Assembly: GCF_040939785.1 (NCBI RefSeq)
Contig: NZ_CP162553.1
Coordinates: 558,001 to 622,000 of the forward strand
Source of the DNA: Bradyrhizobium lupini
GTDB lineage: Bacteria > Pseudomonadota > Alphaproteobacteria > Rhizobiales > Xanthobacteraceae
Direction of reading: 5' to 3'
DNA: 64,000 nt
Positions 8,279 to 15,720 of the stretch are shown one piece after another (position 1 is the first letter of the stretch; the number at the start of each line of letters is the position of its first letter). The notes beneath the pieces are model-generated. The model worked only from the letters and a program-made list of their open reading frames with translations. It was not told the origin of the DNA and ran no database searches. The translations under genes and the position numbers were made by a program.

Positions 8279-9031
8279 ATGAAAAAACTAGAAGGCAAGA
8301 TCGCCGTCATCACCGGCGGCAGCAGCGGCATTGGATTGGCCACGGCCAAGCGCTTCGTGGACGAAGGTGCGCACGTGGTGATCACCGGGCGACGCGAGAA
8401 AGAGCTGAAGGAGGCCGCAGCCTTCATCGAGAGAAACGTGACGACGGTCGTGAGCGACGTGTCGCGCCTGGAAGATCTGGACCGGCTCTATGCCGTCGTG
8501 AAGGAGAAACATGGTCACATCGACATTCTCTTCGCGAACGCAGGCGCGGGGACAATCGCGCCGCTCGCGCTAGCGACCAAGGCCCATTTCGACCAGACCT
8601 TCGATGTGAACGTGAAAGGCCTGTTCTTTACGGTGCAGAAAGCCCTCCCCCTCTTTAAGGACGGCGGTTCGATCATCCTGAACTCTTCGGTGTCGAACGT
8701 GAAGGGGTTGCCGGGGTTCAGCGTCTACGCCGCGAGCAAGGCGGCGGTGCGCAGCTTCTCGCGCGCTTGGACGCTGGAGCTGAAGGACCGCAAAATCCGC
8801 GTCAATACGATGAGCCCCGGGCCAACGGAGACTCCCGCCCTGGAGACGACGACGGGCTTGACCCGCGAGCAAGCCGAGCAAGCGGCCAGCCAATTTGCTT
8901 CACAGGTCCCGATGGGTCGCAGGGGCAAGCCGGAGGAAATCGCGGCTGCCGTCACGTTCCTCGCCTCCGATGAAAGTTCTTACATCACCGGCGTGGATCT
9001 CGCCGTCGATGGCGGCATGGCCCAGGTCTGA
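8279..9031 (+). CDS. Short-chain dehydrogenase/reductase (tandem paralogue)
   Basis: 250 residues. Cofactor motif TGGSSGIG near residue 14, TGRRE after strand 2 (NADP preference), NAGAG, catalytic Ser in LNSSVS and YAASK near residue 150, with a C-terminal DESSYITGVDLAVDGG typical of the family. It lies 49 bases after the first SDR. The duplicates differ most in the substrate loop after the catalytic Lys (TETPALETTTG here, ATELAKEALGE upstream), suggesting different substrates. The upstream Shine-Dalgarno is weak (GAAAGATAAACATC). Confidence 0.9.
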   Translation: MKKLEGKIAVITGGSSGIGLATAKRFVDEGAHVVITGRREKELKEAAAFIERNVTTVVSDVSRLEDLDRLYAVVKEKHGHIDILFANAGAGTIAPLALATKAHFDQTFDVNVKGLFFTVQKALPLFKDGGSIILNSSVSNVKGLPGFSVYAASKAAVRSFSRAWTLELKDRKIRVNTMSPGPTETPALETTTGLTREQAEQAASQFASQVPMGRRGKPEEIAAAVTFLASDESSYITGVDLAVDGGMAQV

Positions 9032-9063
9032 CCGCGCCATCGACACAAATTCGGAGAAACATC

Positions 9064-9663
9064 ATGAGCTACGCAATCATCGGCTTCGGCCCTATCGGCC
9101 AAGCCCTGGCCAGCGCGTTTGCCCGCAACGGCATCGAAGTCTCCGTTGCAACCACGCGCGACCCGGAAAGCTTTACATCCGCCGCGGCCGTGATCGGACC
9201 CTCGATCATTCCCAAAAAGCTGGCGGACGCCGTCAAGGCGGACATCGTCTTTTTGGCGGTCCGTTTCGAGTCGCACCAGGATGTCGCGAAAGCGCTGCCC
9301 ACCTGGCAGGGCAAGACGATCGTCGATGTGACCAACGCCTACGGCGTGCCGCCTGAGAGACTGGGGGGACAACCTTCGTCCAAGGCCCTCGCGCAAGCCT
9401 TCACCGGCGGTCGACTGGTCAAGGGCTTCAACCATTTGGGTGCTGCCGTCCTTGCCCAGGATCCGGCCCTCCATGGTGGCAGGAGAGTCGTGTTCCTGGC
9501 GAGCGACGATCACGACGCCACAGTGGAGATTGGCACGCTTGCGGAAACTCTCGGCTTCGCGCCGATCAAGCTTGGCGGGCTTTCGGAAGGCGGACTGCTC
9601 CTGCAGGCGCGTGGAAACAGCTGGGGTCAACTGATCTTCAAGGATCTGGTCAAGTTCGACTGA
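9064..9663 (+). CDS. NADPH-dependent F420-reductase-like Rossmann protein
   Basis: 199 residues with CGGAGAAACATC before the ATG. The N-terminus has a dinucleotide fold (YAIIGFGPIGQALASAFARNG) and the following blocks (ADIVFLAVRF, IVDVTNAYGV, KGFNHLGAAVLAQDP, GRRVVFLASDD) match the family of small NAD(P)-binding proteins related to F420H2:NADP oxidoreductase and to the N-terminal domain of pyrroline-5-carboxylate reductase. In organisms without F420 these proteins have unknown substrates. Third gene of the redox operon, 32 bases after the SDR. Confidence 0.82.
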   Translation: MSYAIIGFGPIGQALASAFARNGIEVSVATTRDPESFTSAAAVIGPSIIPKKLADAVKADIVFLAVRFESHQDVAKALPTWQGKTIVDVTNAYGVPPERLGGQPSSKALAQAFTGGRLVKGFNHLGAAVLAQDPALHGGRRVVFLASDDHDATVEIGTLAETLGFAPIKLGGLSEGGLLLQARGNSWGQLIFKDLVKFD

Positions 9664-9748
9664 CGAACACGAGGTTCCCACCCTGGGGGATACGACACAC
9701 GGGATCGGATCGCGCGCGATCCGATCCGAGTGACATGGAGAAATGACT

Positions 9749-10159
9749 ATGAGCACCGACAAGAACATCCAGACCGTGAAGGACTTCTTCGCCGCGATCG
9801 GCCGCGGCGACAGCGAGGCTCTGCTGGCGCTGGTCAGCGAGGACATCGAGTGGATCATCCCCGGCGAGGACTGGCCGCTGGCCGGAACGCATCGCGGGCA
9901 CGACGGGGTGGCGGATTTGCTCGAGACGGCATCCAAGTCGATCGAAACGTCCACCGAACCCCGCGAGTTCGTGGCGCAAGGAGACCGGGTCCTGGTCGTC
10001 GGATTCGCAAAGGGAAAGATCAAAGCCACGAACAAGACGTTTAGGGACGACTGGGTCTTCGCCATCGCCGTTCGCAACGGCAAACTGACGAACATCCGGG
10101 AGTACGTCGACACGCAGGCACTGGCACGAGCCGCGCGCGTGTCGAATGCCCAAGCCTAA
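9749..10159 (+). CDS. SnoaL/NTF2-fold protein (ketosteroid-isomerase-like)
   Basis: 136 residues from ATG 9749, preferred over the ATG six bases earlier because GGAG (9737-9740) is then at normal spacing. Family pattern: IQTVKDFFAAIGRGDSEALLALVSEDIEWIIPG is the helix and first strand of the fold (only part quoted: DIEWIIPGEDWPLAGTH), followed by GVADLLE, VVGFAKGKIKATNKTF and NGKLTNIREYVDT. Cone-shaped fold used by isomerases, cyclases and binding proteins. Fourth gene of the redox operon; 11 bases to the methyltransferase start. Confidence 0.82.
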   Translation: MSTDKNIQTVKDFFAAIGRGDSEALLALVSEDIEWIIPGEDWPLAGTHRGHDGVADLLETASKSIETSTEPREFVAQGDRVLVVGFAKGKIKATNKTFRDDWVFAIAVRNGKLTNIREYVDTQALARAARVSNAQA

Positions 10160-10170
10160 AGGAAATCCAG

Positions 10171-10803
10171 ATGTACGACCAATCCAAGCTGTCCGAGTTG
10201 ATCCGGTTCGCACGTATCGATGCGGGCGCCACCGTGATCGACGTTTACCCAGGCGACGGCGACTGGACCCGTGTCTTCTCCGAGATCGTGGGACCCGAAG
10301 GACGGGTTGACAGCTTCGTGCCGGCCGAAGTCGCGCACTTCAAGAACGATCCGCTCGGCCTTATGCGGAGGCTTGCGAAGGAGCCGGGCCGAGACAACGT
10401 CGAAGCCGTGTCAGCGGACCTCGTGGCGATGCCGCAGGTCACTCGACCAGCGGATGTCCTGTGGCTGCACCTGTTCTATCACGACCTCCACACCGCGCTG
10501 ATCCAGGCCAGGGGCGCGACGGCGGCCGACTTCAATCGCGCCGTCTACGAGCGGCTGAAGCCCGGCGGGTCCTACGTCATCGTAGACCACGCCGCCGCCC
10601 TCGGGGCGGGCACGAGCGAGGCCCAATCGCTGCATCGGATCGAGCCTGCCTCCGTTCGCGCGGAGGTGGAGGCGGCCGGCTTCGTCCTGGACGCCGAAAG
10701 CACCCTGCTCGCGAACAAGGACGATCCGCACACGATCAAGGCGTCCGATCCCGCGATCAAGGGCAAGACCGACCGCTTCGCCTATCGATTCGTGAAGCCG
10801 TGA
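10171..10803 (+). CDS. Class I SAM-dependent methyltransferase
   Basis: 210 residues with AAAGGAAATCCAG before the ATG. The SAM-binding glycine loop is unusual but recognisable (TVIDVYPGDGDWTRVFSEIVG, here quoted in part: VIDVYPGDGDWTRVF), and VLWLHLFYHDLH, LKPGGSYVIVDHAAALG and KTDRFAYRFVKP follow the order of a family of predicted methyltransferases sometimes annotated with a signal peptide; here there is none. Last gene of the redox operon. Its final 48 bases are duplicated at 11497-11544 with only synonymous differences. Confidence 0.8.
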   Translation: MYDQSKLSELIRFARIDAGATVIDVYPGDGDWTRVFSEIVGPEGRVDSFVPAEVAHFKNDPLGLMRRLAKEPGRDNVEAVSADLVAMPQVTRPADVLWLHLFYHDLHTALIQARGATAADFNRAVYERLKPGGSYVIVDHAAALGAGTSEAQSLHRIEPASVRAEVEAAGFVLDAESTLLANKDDPHTIKASDPAIKGKTDRFAYRFVKP

Positions 10804-10804
10804 C
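10757..10804 (+). repeat. 48-bp direct repeat, left copy (3' end of methyltransferase gene)
   Basis: Encodes the last 15 codons and stop of the methyltransferase. It matches 11497-11544 at 45 of 48 positions; the three differences (GAC/GAT, CGA/CGC, GTG/GTA) are all at third codon positions and synonymous. Confidence 0.85.
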
Positions 10805-10810
10805 AGAGAT

Positions 10811-10900
10811 CGTAGGCGGATTAGCGAGGCGTAATCCGCCATCTTGCGCGCCACTCGGCGAGAGAGGGCGGATGACGCCTTGCGGCTAATCCGCCCTACG
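10811..10900. repeat. REP-like double palindrome
   Basis: Begins CGTAGG-CGGATTAGC and ends with its complement GCTAATCCGCCCTACG (one base gap), with an inner pair GGCGTAATCCGCC / GGCGGATGACGCC. Such 'GTAATCCGCC' palindromes occur as dispersed intergenic repeats in many proteobacteria. It follows the methyltransferase stop by eight bases and may fold into an mRNA-protecting hairpin. Confidence 0.7.
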
Positions 10901-10948
10901 CATCCGCCGCGGGTCAGTTGCAGGTCTTGAGCTTTCGGTGCAGCCGGA

Positions 10949-11335
10949 TCACTTTTTAGGCGTGCCGGCAGATGGCAGCTCTGTCGAGCCACCGATTTTG
11001 TTCGAGACCACGTAGACGTCGACGCCGCTCATGGAGCATTCCTCGCTCGATGCCTGGTTTTTCGTGATGACCTCGATCGTCTTGCCATCCCTGGTGTGAA
11101 AGGTGATGTCGTAAATTTGCTGGTAGAGGTCCTTGCCGATCTTTTCGGATGCGAGACGAACGGCCTTGGTCTGCGCCTCGATCACCGATGGGATATCAAT
11201 CAGGCCGGCGTTCTTGAGGTGCACGAGGGCCATGTTAGTGGGCCAACTCGCGCAGTCCGGAGACTTCGCCAGAGCCACCGCAGCCGGCATGGCAAATATT
11301 GCGGCCATCACCACTTTCAACGCGGCGCGCATCAA
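10949..11335 (-). CDS. Small secreted protein of unknown function
   Basis: 128 residues. N-terminal signal peptide (MMRAALKVVMAAIFAMPAAVALA, quoted in part: LKVVMAAIFAMPAAVALA) with likely cleavage after ALA, leaving a mature part of about 105 residues with two cysteines (SPDCASW and SEECSMSG) that could form a disulfide in the periplasm. The middle (SEKIGKDLYQQIYDITFHTRDGKTIEVIT) looks like one helix and a beta hairpin. No family recognised. The start overlaps the stop of the integrase-arm stub in an ATGA, so the two are probably translated together. Confidence 0.65.
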   Translation of the reverse strand: MMRAALKVVMAAIFAMPAAVALAKSPDCASWPTNMALVHLKNAGLIDIPSVIEAQTKAVRLASEKIGKDLYQQIYDITFHTRDGKTIEVITKNQASSEECSMSGVDVYVVSNKIGGSTELPSAGTPKK

Positions 11336-11484
11336 TGCACCACCTTGATGGTGTGGTCGCCACTTTCACAGACCTGCTTGCGCCCATTGATGGGCAGGAC
11401 GGCAACGTACATGCCGTCGAGGTCGCCGAGCTTGTAAAGCTTCTTGCCAGGCTTGAGCTTCTGAAGTCCCGTATCGGTCAACAA
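11332..11484 (-). CDS. Truncated tyrosine-integrase arm-type DNA-binding domain (stub)
   Basis: Fifty codons from a TTG at 11484 (GGAG lies six bases before it), too short for many gene callers. The start LLTDTGLQKLKPGKKLYKL followed by GDLDGMYVAVLPI matches the N-terminal arm-binding domain (DUF4102 type) of P4-like integrases. After 'NGRKQ' the sequence leaves the family (VCESGDHTIKVVH) and stops; the core-binding and catalytic domains are absent. It reads away from the 48-bp repeat beginning at 11497, the usual arrangement of an int gene next to its att site. The stop overlaps the next start (ATGA). It is either a fossil or a small protein made from an arm domain. Confidence 0.6.
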   Translation of the reverse strand: MLTDTGLQKLKPGKKLYKLGDLDGMYVAVLPINGRKQVCESGDHTIKVVH

Positions 11485-11496
11485 GGTATTCTCCGT

Positions 11497-11544
11497 TCAA
11501 GGGCAAGACCGATCGCTTCGCCTATCGCTTCGTAAAGCCGTGAC
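11497..11544 (+). repeat. 48-bp direct repeat, right copy
   Basis: Copy of the last 15 codons and stop of the methyltransferase gene (see 10757-10804), here detached from any gene. It lies 13 bases from the start of the integrase-arm stub. The copies enclose about 690 bases. Confidence 0.85.
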
Positions 11545-11745
11545 CTACGGCCCTCACAAGCGTCCTACCTGAAGCATGGATCTATGCACTTCACCGGGAT
11601 CCGACACTCCGGTCGAATTCCTAAACCGTTCATTCATTGATCGAACCCGGTGCTTTGATTGGCACGACTAGGCGCGGTGTAAGCTGGACGGTGCATCGAC
11701 CACCAATTCCACATGCGGGGACGACAGCTTCGTCACTGTCGTTGA

Positions 11746-13533
11746 TCATCCTGCGCTCGATCCAAATCGCAGAGCGATGCCCGCAACTTGCTTGGATGTC
11801 GTGGCGCGCTCTGTCGAATCCCCATTGCGCCAATAAACTTCATCGTCGACGTACGACAGCTCCTTTTGCGGCGGTACAGAAATCGCAATTAAACCCAAGC
11901 CGTAAAAGGAATTGAAATCCATATTCGAGAGCACGTCATCACGAAGCACAGGCGATAGACCAGATTTCTTGATTCCATCCTTCCATTTCGCGAAGTATTT
12001 TTCGACGGAAATACCAAGGCGATCGGCCTCTCTATTCACACCGACAACGAACCTCTTGCCGATCTTCTTGGCATCGATACCATCAATTTTCTTAATGCGA
12101 TCTGCATCGGCTTTCTTGTCTGTAACGCCGATTGATATTTTTCCTGTGCTCTTCGGGCCAATGTTTGCGACCGCACAAATGGTCTTGACGACTTTGGCGA
12201 TCATCTTAGGATCTTCCGCGCCATTGGGCTCCAAAACCAACAGCCCCTGCTTCAACTCATAATTTGCCAGTTCGATTTCGGAACGACGAATGACACTCTC
12301 GATGTCGACTGCCGTATGATTGGAATAGATTTCTTCCGCCAACTTTGTCCCCTTCACAAAGTTGGAGCCAATGATCCCCTTGACGGCATTGACGTTCTTG
12401 CGCCGTTCTTCTGGAGCAGTAGCCTTCCGACCCGCCTCTATTCGACTTGAGATATTCTCTAGTGCTTTTTGGAGCCCTTCGTAGTCCGCGACTTTTTTAC
12501 CTTCTCCAACAATCAGCTCATGAAATGCAATCAGGAGAACCGCAAAGATCGAAGGAAACGCATTGGTGTTTGTCTTCGGAAAGATTAGACTACGGAGCTT
12601 AACAGGTTGACCGGCGTTGCAGACCTTCAACACCTCACCAATGCAAAATTTGATCTCATCAGTGACTTTGTTGGCCCCGTAGACCTCCAAGGCGCTTAGG
12701 ATCCTATCGGACTCACTCGCTCCCTTGACGTAGATCTCATCGAGTGCATCCTTCGATCTTTCGATGGGCTCACCGCCAACAATGCATGCAACGATATCAG
12801 CAATATACTGTTCGTCGAGACTGTCTCTCAGGTCGGTGGATCTGAGAACTCCCTGGTTAACCCAAAAGACTTCGTCTGCCTTAACTTCATAGCCGTGATT
12901 GGACATCGGTAGATCGATGCTGATGGATGGCATCGATTCAAGGGGCAGGATATCGAGAGAAACATCCCCCCGAAGAAGGCTTGCGAGGTTCCGAACGGTC
13001 GAAGAAAACTCGTTCTGGACTCCTGCCTGCCTTCGCTCTTGATCGCTCAGGCGATGCCCATATGTGTTAATTCGATCGAAAACGTCGTTGATCTCGCCGT
13101 CAGACGCATTCCTCATCACAGACATAGCCAGAGAATAATCGAGCAGAGTAGAAACTTCCTTAGCCCCGACCAGCGCTACGTCCTTAGCCTTAGAAAAACG
13201 CCCCTCGTCCGCAGCAGCTTTTGCTGTCGGAAAAAGATCAACGTGGAAATATCTCCCGTCCATGAGAGGAAAGGCGTTCTCAATGAACGATACGATCGAG
13301 TGGAGCCTTTGCAGCCCATCGATAATTTCGTACGTCGCCGGCCCGCCATCACGCTCAGCGAGCAAGATCGCTGGCACCGGATATTTTTTCAAGAATGACT
13401 CGATTAGCTTTTGCTTTTCCTCCAGCGTCCACACGAGTTTTCGCTGGTAGCGCCGGTTTACTAAAAGCTTGCCCTCACGGTACCAGCTATAGATGGTCTG
13501 GACAGATGTAGGCTGAGACGCCAAGTCGGCCAT
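11746..13533 (-). CDS. DUF262 (GmrSD-type) - AlbA_2 (Schlafen) fusion protein
   Basis: 595 residues from ATG 13533 (GGGAAATCTC upstream); the frame runs 19 codons further into the guaA end but that start has no good site. Residues 1-180 are a DUF262 domain: RRYQRKLVW (27-35), the family motif EIIDGLQRLHSI (69-80), and DRINTYGHRLSDQERRQA (153-170). DUF262 is the ParB-like nucleotide-dependent module of GmrS, BrxU and SspE-type defence proteins. Residues ~180-400 are helical and unassigned. Residues ~405-580 look like AlbA_2, the Schlafen-type domain: ELANYELKQGLL (421-432), TICAVANIGPKSTGKISIGV (451-470), GLIAISVPPQKELSYVDDEV and VYWRNGDST (567-574). Codon use is clearly more A+T-rich than in guaA. 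Position next to guaA, where an island integrase usually lies, supports transfer. Likely antiviral effector; this function is inference. Confidence 0.75.
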   Translation of the reverse strand: MADLASQPTSVQTIYSWYREGKLLVNRRYQRKLVWTLEEKQKLIESFLKKYPVPAILLAERDGGPATYEIIDGLQRLHSIVSFIENAFPLMDGRYFHVDLFPTAKAAADEGRFSKAKDVALVGAKEVSTLLDYSLAMSVMRNASDGEINDVFDRINTYGHRLSDQERRQAGVQNEFSSTVRNLASLLRGDVSLDILPLESMPSISIDLPMSNHGYEVKADEVFWVNQGVLRSTDLRDSLDEQYIADIVACIVGGEPIERSKDALDEIYVKGASESDRILSALEVYGANKVTDEIKFCIGEVLKVCNAGQPVKLRSLIFPKTNTNAFPSIFAVLLIAFHELIVGEGKKVADYEGLQKALENISSRIEAGRKATAPEERRKNVNAVKGIIGSNFVKGTKLAEEIYSNHTAVDIESVIRRSEIELANYELKQGLLVLEPNGAEDPKMIAKVVKTICAVANIGPKSTGKISIGVTDKKADADRIKKIDGIDAKKIGKRFVVGVNREADRLGISVEKYFAKWKDGIKKSGLSPVLRDDVLSNMDFNSFYGLGLIAISVPPQKELSYVDDEVYWRNGDSTERATTSKQVAGIALRFGSSAG

Positions 13534-13574
13534 GAGATTTCCCGATCCTTGAATACCTAGAGCTTGCTGCAGCC

Positions 13575-13594
13575 CCCTACTCCCACTCAATCGT
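13575..13594 (-). repeat. att-like site in the guaA 3' end (proximal copy)
   Basis: Last codons of guaA (T-I-E-W-E-stop) plus two bases. Repeated at 6249-6268 with two synonymous changes. Proximal boundary of the proposed island. Confidence 0.75.
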
Positions 13595-15175
13595 CCCAGG
13601 CGGCTTGCTGGTCACGTCATACACCACCCGGTTCACGCCCTTCACCTCGTTGATGATGCGCGTCGCGGTCTCGCCCAAGAACTTCATGTCGAACTGGTAG
13701 AAGTCCGCGGTCATGCCGTCGGTGGAGGTGACGGCGCGCAGGCCGACGACGAAGTCGTAGGTGCGGCCGTCGCCCATGACGCCCACGGTCTTCACAGGAA
13801 GCAGCACGGCAAAGGCCTGCCAGATGTCGTCGTAGAGACCGTGCTTCCTGATCTGGTCGATGTAGACCGCGTCCGCCTTGCGCAGGATCTCGAGCTTGTC
13901 GCGGGTGATCTCGCCGGGGCAGCGGATGGCGAGACCGGGGCCCGGGAACGGGTGGCGGCCGACGAAGATTTCGGGCAGGCCGAGCTCGCGGCCGAGCTTG
14001 CGCACCTCGTCCTTGAACAGCTCGCGCAGGGGCTCGACCAGCTTCATGTTCATGCGCTCGGGGAGACCGCCGACATTGTGGTGCGACTTGATCGTCACCG
14101 ACGGGCCGCCGGTGAAGGAGACGCTCTCGATCACGTCAGGATAGAGCGTGCCTTGCGCCAGGAAGTCAGCGCCGCCGATCTTCTTGGCCTCCGCCTCGAA
14201 CACCTCGATGAAGAGGCGACCGATGGTCTTGCGCTTCACTTCCGGGTCGGTGACGCCTTCGAGCTCGCCCAAAAACTGCTTCGAGGCATCCACGTGCACG
14301 AGCGGGATGTTGTAGTGGTGGCGGAACAGGTCGACCACGGTCTTGGCTTCGTCAAGGCGCAGCATGCCGTGATCGACGAACACGCAGGTGAGCTGCTCGC
14401 CGATGGCTTCGTGGATCAGCACGGCCGCGACGGCGGAATCGACTCCGCCGGACAGGCCGCAGAGCACCCTGCCCTTGCCGACCTGGGTGCGGATCTTCGC
14501 GATCTCCTCCTCGCGGAAGGCGCGCATGGTCCAGTCGCCGGAAAGGCCCGCGATCTTGCGAACGAAATTGCGGATCAGTTTGGCGCCGTCGGGCGTGTGC
14601 ACCACTTCCGGGTGGAACATCAGGCCGTAATATTTGCGCGTCTCGTCCTGGATGATGGCGAACGGCGCGTTCGGCGAGGTGCCGGCCACCGAGAAGCCCG
14701 GCGGCATCTTGGTGATGCGGTCGCCATGGCTCATCCAGACCTGGTTCTTGCCGCCTGGTAACCAGACGTCCTCGAACAGCTTGCTCGGCGCCTTCACCTC
14801 GACATCGGCGCGGCCGAATTCGCGGTGATGGCCACCCTCGACAGTGCCGCCGAGCTGCTCTGCCATCGCCATCTGGCCGTAGCAGATGCCCATCACGGGC
14901 ACGCCGGAATCGAAGATCGCTTGCGGCGCGCGGGGCGAGCCCGCCTCATGCACCGATTCAGGGCCGCCGGAGAGAATCACCGCCTTCGGCTTCATCTCGT
15001 TGAAGGCTTGTTCGGCCTTGTTGAACGGGACGATCTCGCAATAGACGCCGTCCTCGCGCACGCGACGCGCAATGAGCTGCGTCACCTGGCTGCCGAAGTC
15101 GACGATGAGAATCTTGTCATGCGCCGAGGCCACGGAGGGCGTCGACGCGGAGCGGTCGGTCTGTGCTGCTGTCAT
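13577..15175 (-). CDS. guaA: GMP synthase (glutamine-hydrolysing)
   Basis: 532 residues, full length. Converts XMP, glutamine and ATP to GMP in the cytosol. N-terminal class I glutamine amidotransferase with the nucleophile in GICYGQM (near residue 98) and the His/Glu pair in MFHPEVVHT; central ATP-pyrophosphatase with the P-loop [10 protein letters not shown] (near 245); C-terminal dimerisation domain ending KPPGTIEWE. Its 3' end is the proposed island attachment site. guaB, the preceding step of the pathway, lies 8.6 kb to the right on the same strand. Confidence 0.98.
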   Translation of the reverse strand: MTAAQTDRSASTPSVASAHDKILIVDFGSQVTQLIARRVREDGVYCEIVPFNKAEQAFNEMKPKAVILSGGPESVHEAGSPRAPQAIFDSGVPVMGICYGQMAMAEQLGGTVEGGHHREFGRADVEVKAPSKLFEDVWLPGGKNQVWMSHGDRITKMPPGFSVAGTSPNAPFAIIQDETRKYYGLMFHPEVVHTPDGAKLIRNFVRKIAGLSGDWTMRAFREEEIAKIRTQVGKGRVLCGLSGGVDSAVAAVLIHEAIGEQLTCVFVDHGMLRLDEAKTVVDLFRHHYNIPLVHVDASKQFLGELEGVTDPEVKRKTIGRLFIEVFEAEAKKIGGADFLAQGTLYPDVIESVSFTGGPSVTIKSHHNVGGLPERMNMKLVEPLRELFKDEVRKLGRELGLPEIFVGRHPFPGPGLAIRCPGEITRDKLEILRKADAVYIDQIRKHGLYDDIWQAFAVLLPVKTVGVMGDGRTYDFVVGLRAVTSTDGMTADFYQFDMKFLGETATRIINEVKGVNRVVYDVTSKPPGTIEWE

Positions 15176-15258
15176 GGCAAGCAGATACGCGACGGGGGCT
15201 TTTCCCGCAACCGCGCGGGCCGCGCGCCCACATTCTTCTTTGGGGTATGGACAAATCG

Positions 15259-15285
15259 ATATAGGTAAGTATTATTGACCTATAT
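15259..15285. promoter_or_regulatory. Operator-like inverted repeat ATATAGGT-N11-ACCTATAT
   Basis: A perfect 8-bp inverted repeat with an 11-base A+T-rich spacer, 21 bases before the SnoaL-like gene at 15307. It stands out in G+C-rich sequence. It has the size of a dimeric winged-helix regulator site; the HxlR-type regulator encoded just beyond the SnoaL gene is a candidate, but its own promoter carries a different palindrome. Confidence 0.6.
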
Positions 15286-15306
15286 GGCCCGATCAGGGAG
15301 AACGCC

Positions 15307-15679
15307 ATGCCAAACCATCATCAGCCCTCATCGCTTGCAGAGCTCGGCCGCACCTGGGTCGAGGCCTGGAACGCGCGCGACCTCGAACGCGTGCTCACGC
15401 TCTATGACGAGGACGCCGTGATGACCTCGGACCGCATCCCCATGTTGGGGTTCGATGAAAGCGGTACCGTGCGCGGCAAGGATGCGTTACGCGCCTATTG
15501 GGGCAAGGCGCTCGCGCTGTTGCCGAACCTGCATTTCTCGCTGATCGAATTGTTCGTCAGCCCTGATAGCGTGGTGGTGTTCTACGAGAACGAGCGGGGA
15601 AAGCGGATCTGCGAATATCTGCTGGTTGAACGCGGCCGGAAAGATCGTGCAGGGATCGGCGAATCATCCGGTGCCCTGA
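15307..15679 (+). pseudogene. SnoaL-like/NTF2-fold protein, frameshifted near its end
   Basis: From the ATG at 15307 the sequence is a normal SnoaL-like protein (GRTWVEAWNARDLERVLTLY, DALRAYWGKALALLPNLHF, VVVFYENERGKRICEYLLV). At about 15626 the family pattern jumps frame: the neighbouring frame continues NAAGKIVQGSANHPVP and stops at 15677-15679, giving the usual 124 residues. As read, the first frame instead runs on to 15945 through low-complexity sequence antisense to the HxlR gene. One extra base in CTGGTTGAAC explains this. Real mutation and sequencing error cannot be told apart here. Confidence 0.72.
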
Positions 15680-15720
15680 GTCGCGCTTCTAGCTCGAGGA
15701 CGCACCAAGGCCGACGCGAA

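Larger units (their letters stand above)
6249..13594. mobile_element. Relic genomic island integrated at the guaA 3' end
   Basis: Bounded by the 20-bp direct repeats of the guaA terminus. The 3' end of guaA is a known hotspot for tyrosine-integrase islands. The interval contains a LysR gene, a five-gene redox/methyltransferase operon, a REP-like palindrome, a second 48-bp direct repeat, an integrase arm-domain stub, a secreted protein and a DUF262-AlbA_2 protein of visibly lower G+C. No complete integrase is present, so the element is probably immobile now or was mobilised in trans. The boundary call rests on the repeats; inclusion of the G+C-rich redox operon as cargo is inference. Confidence 0.6.

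Noticed and set aside
13841..14761. 306-codon + strand frame across guaA
   Set aside because: Antisense shadow of guaA.
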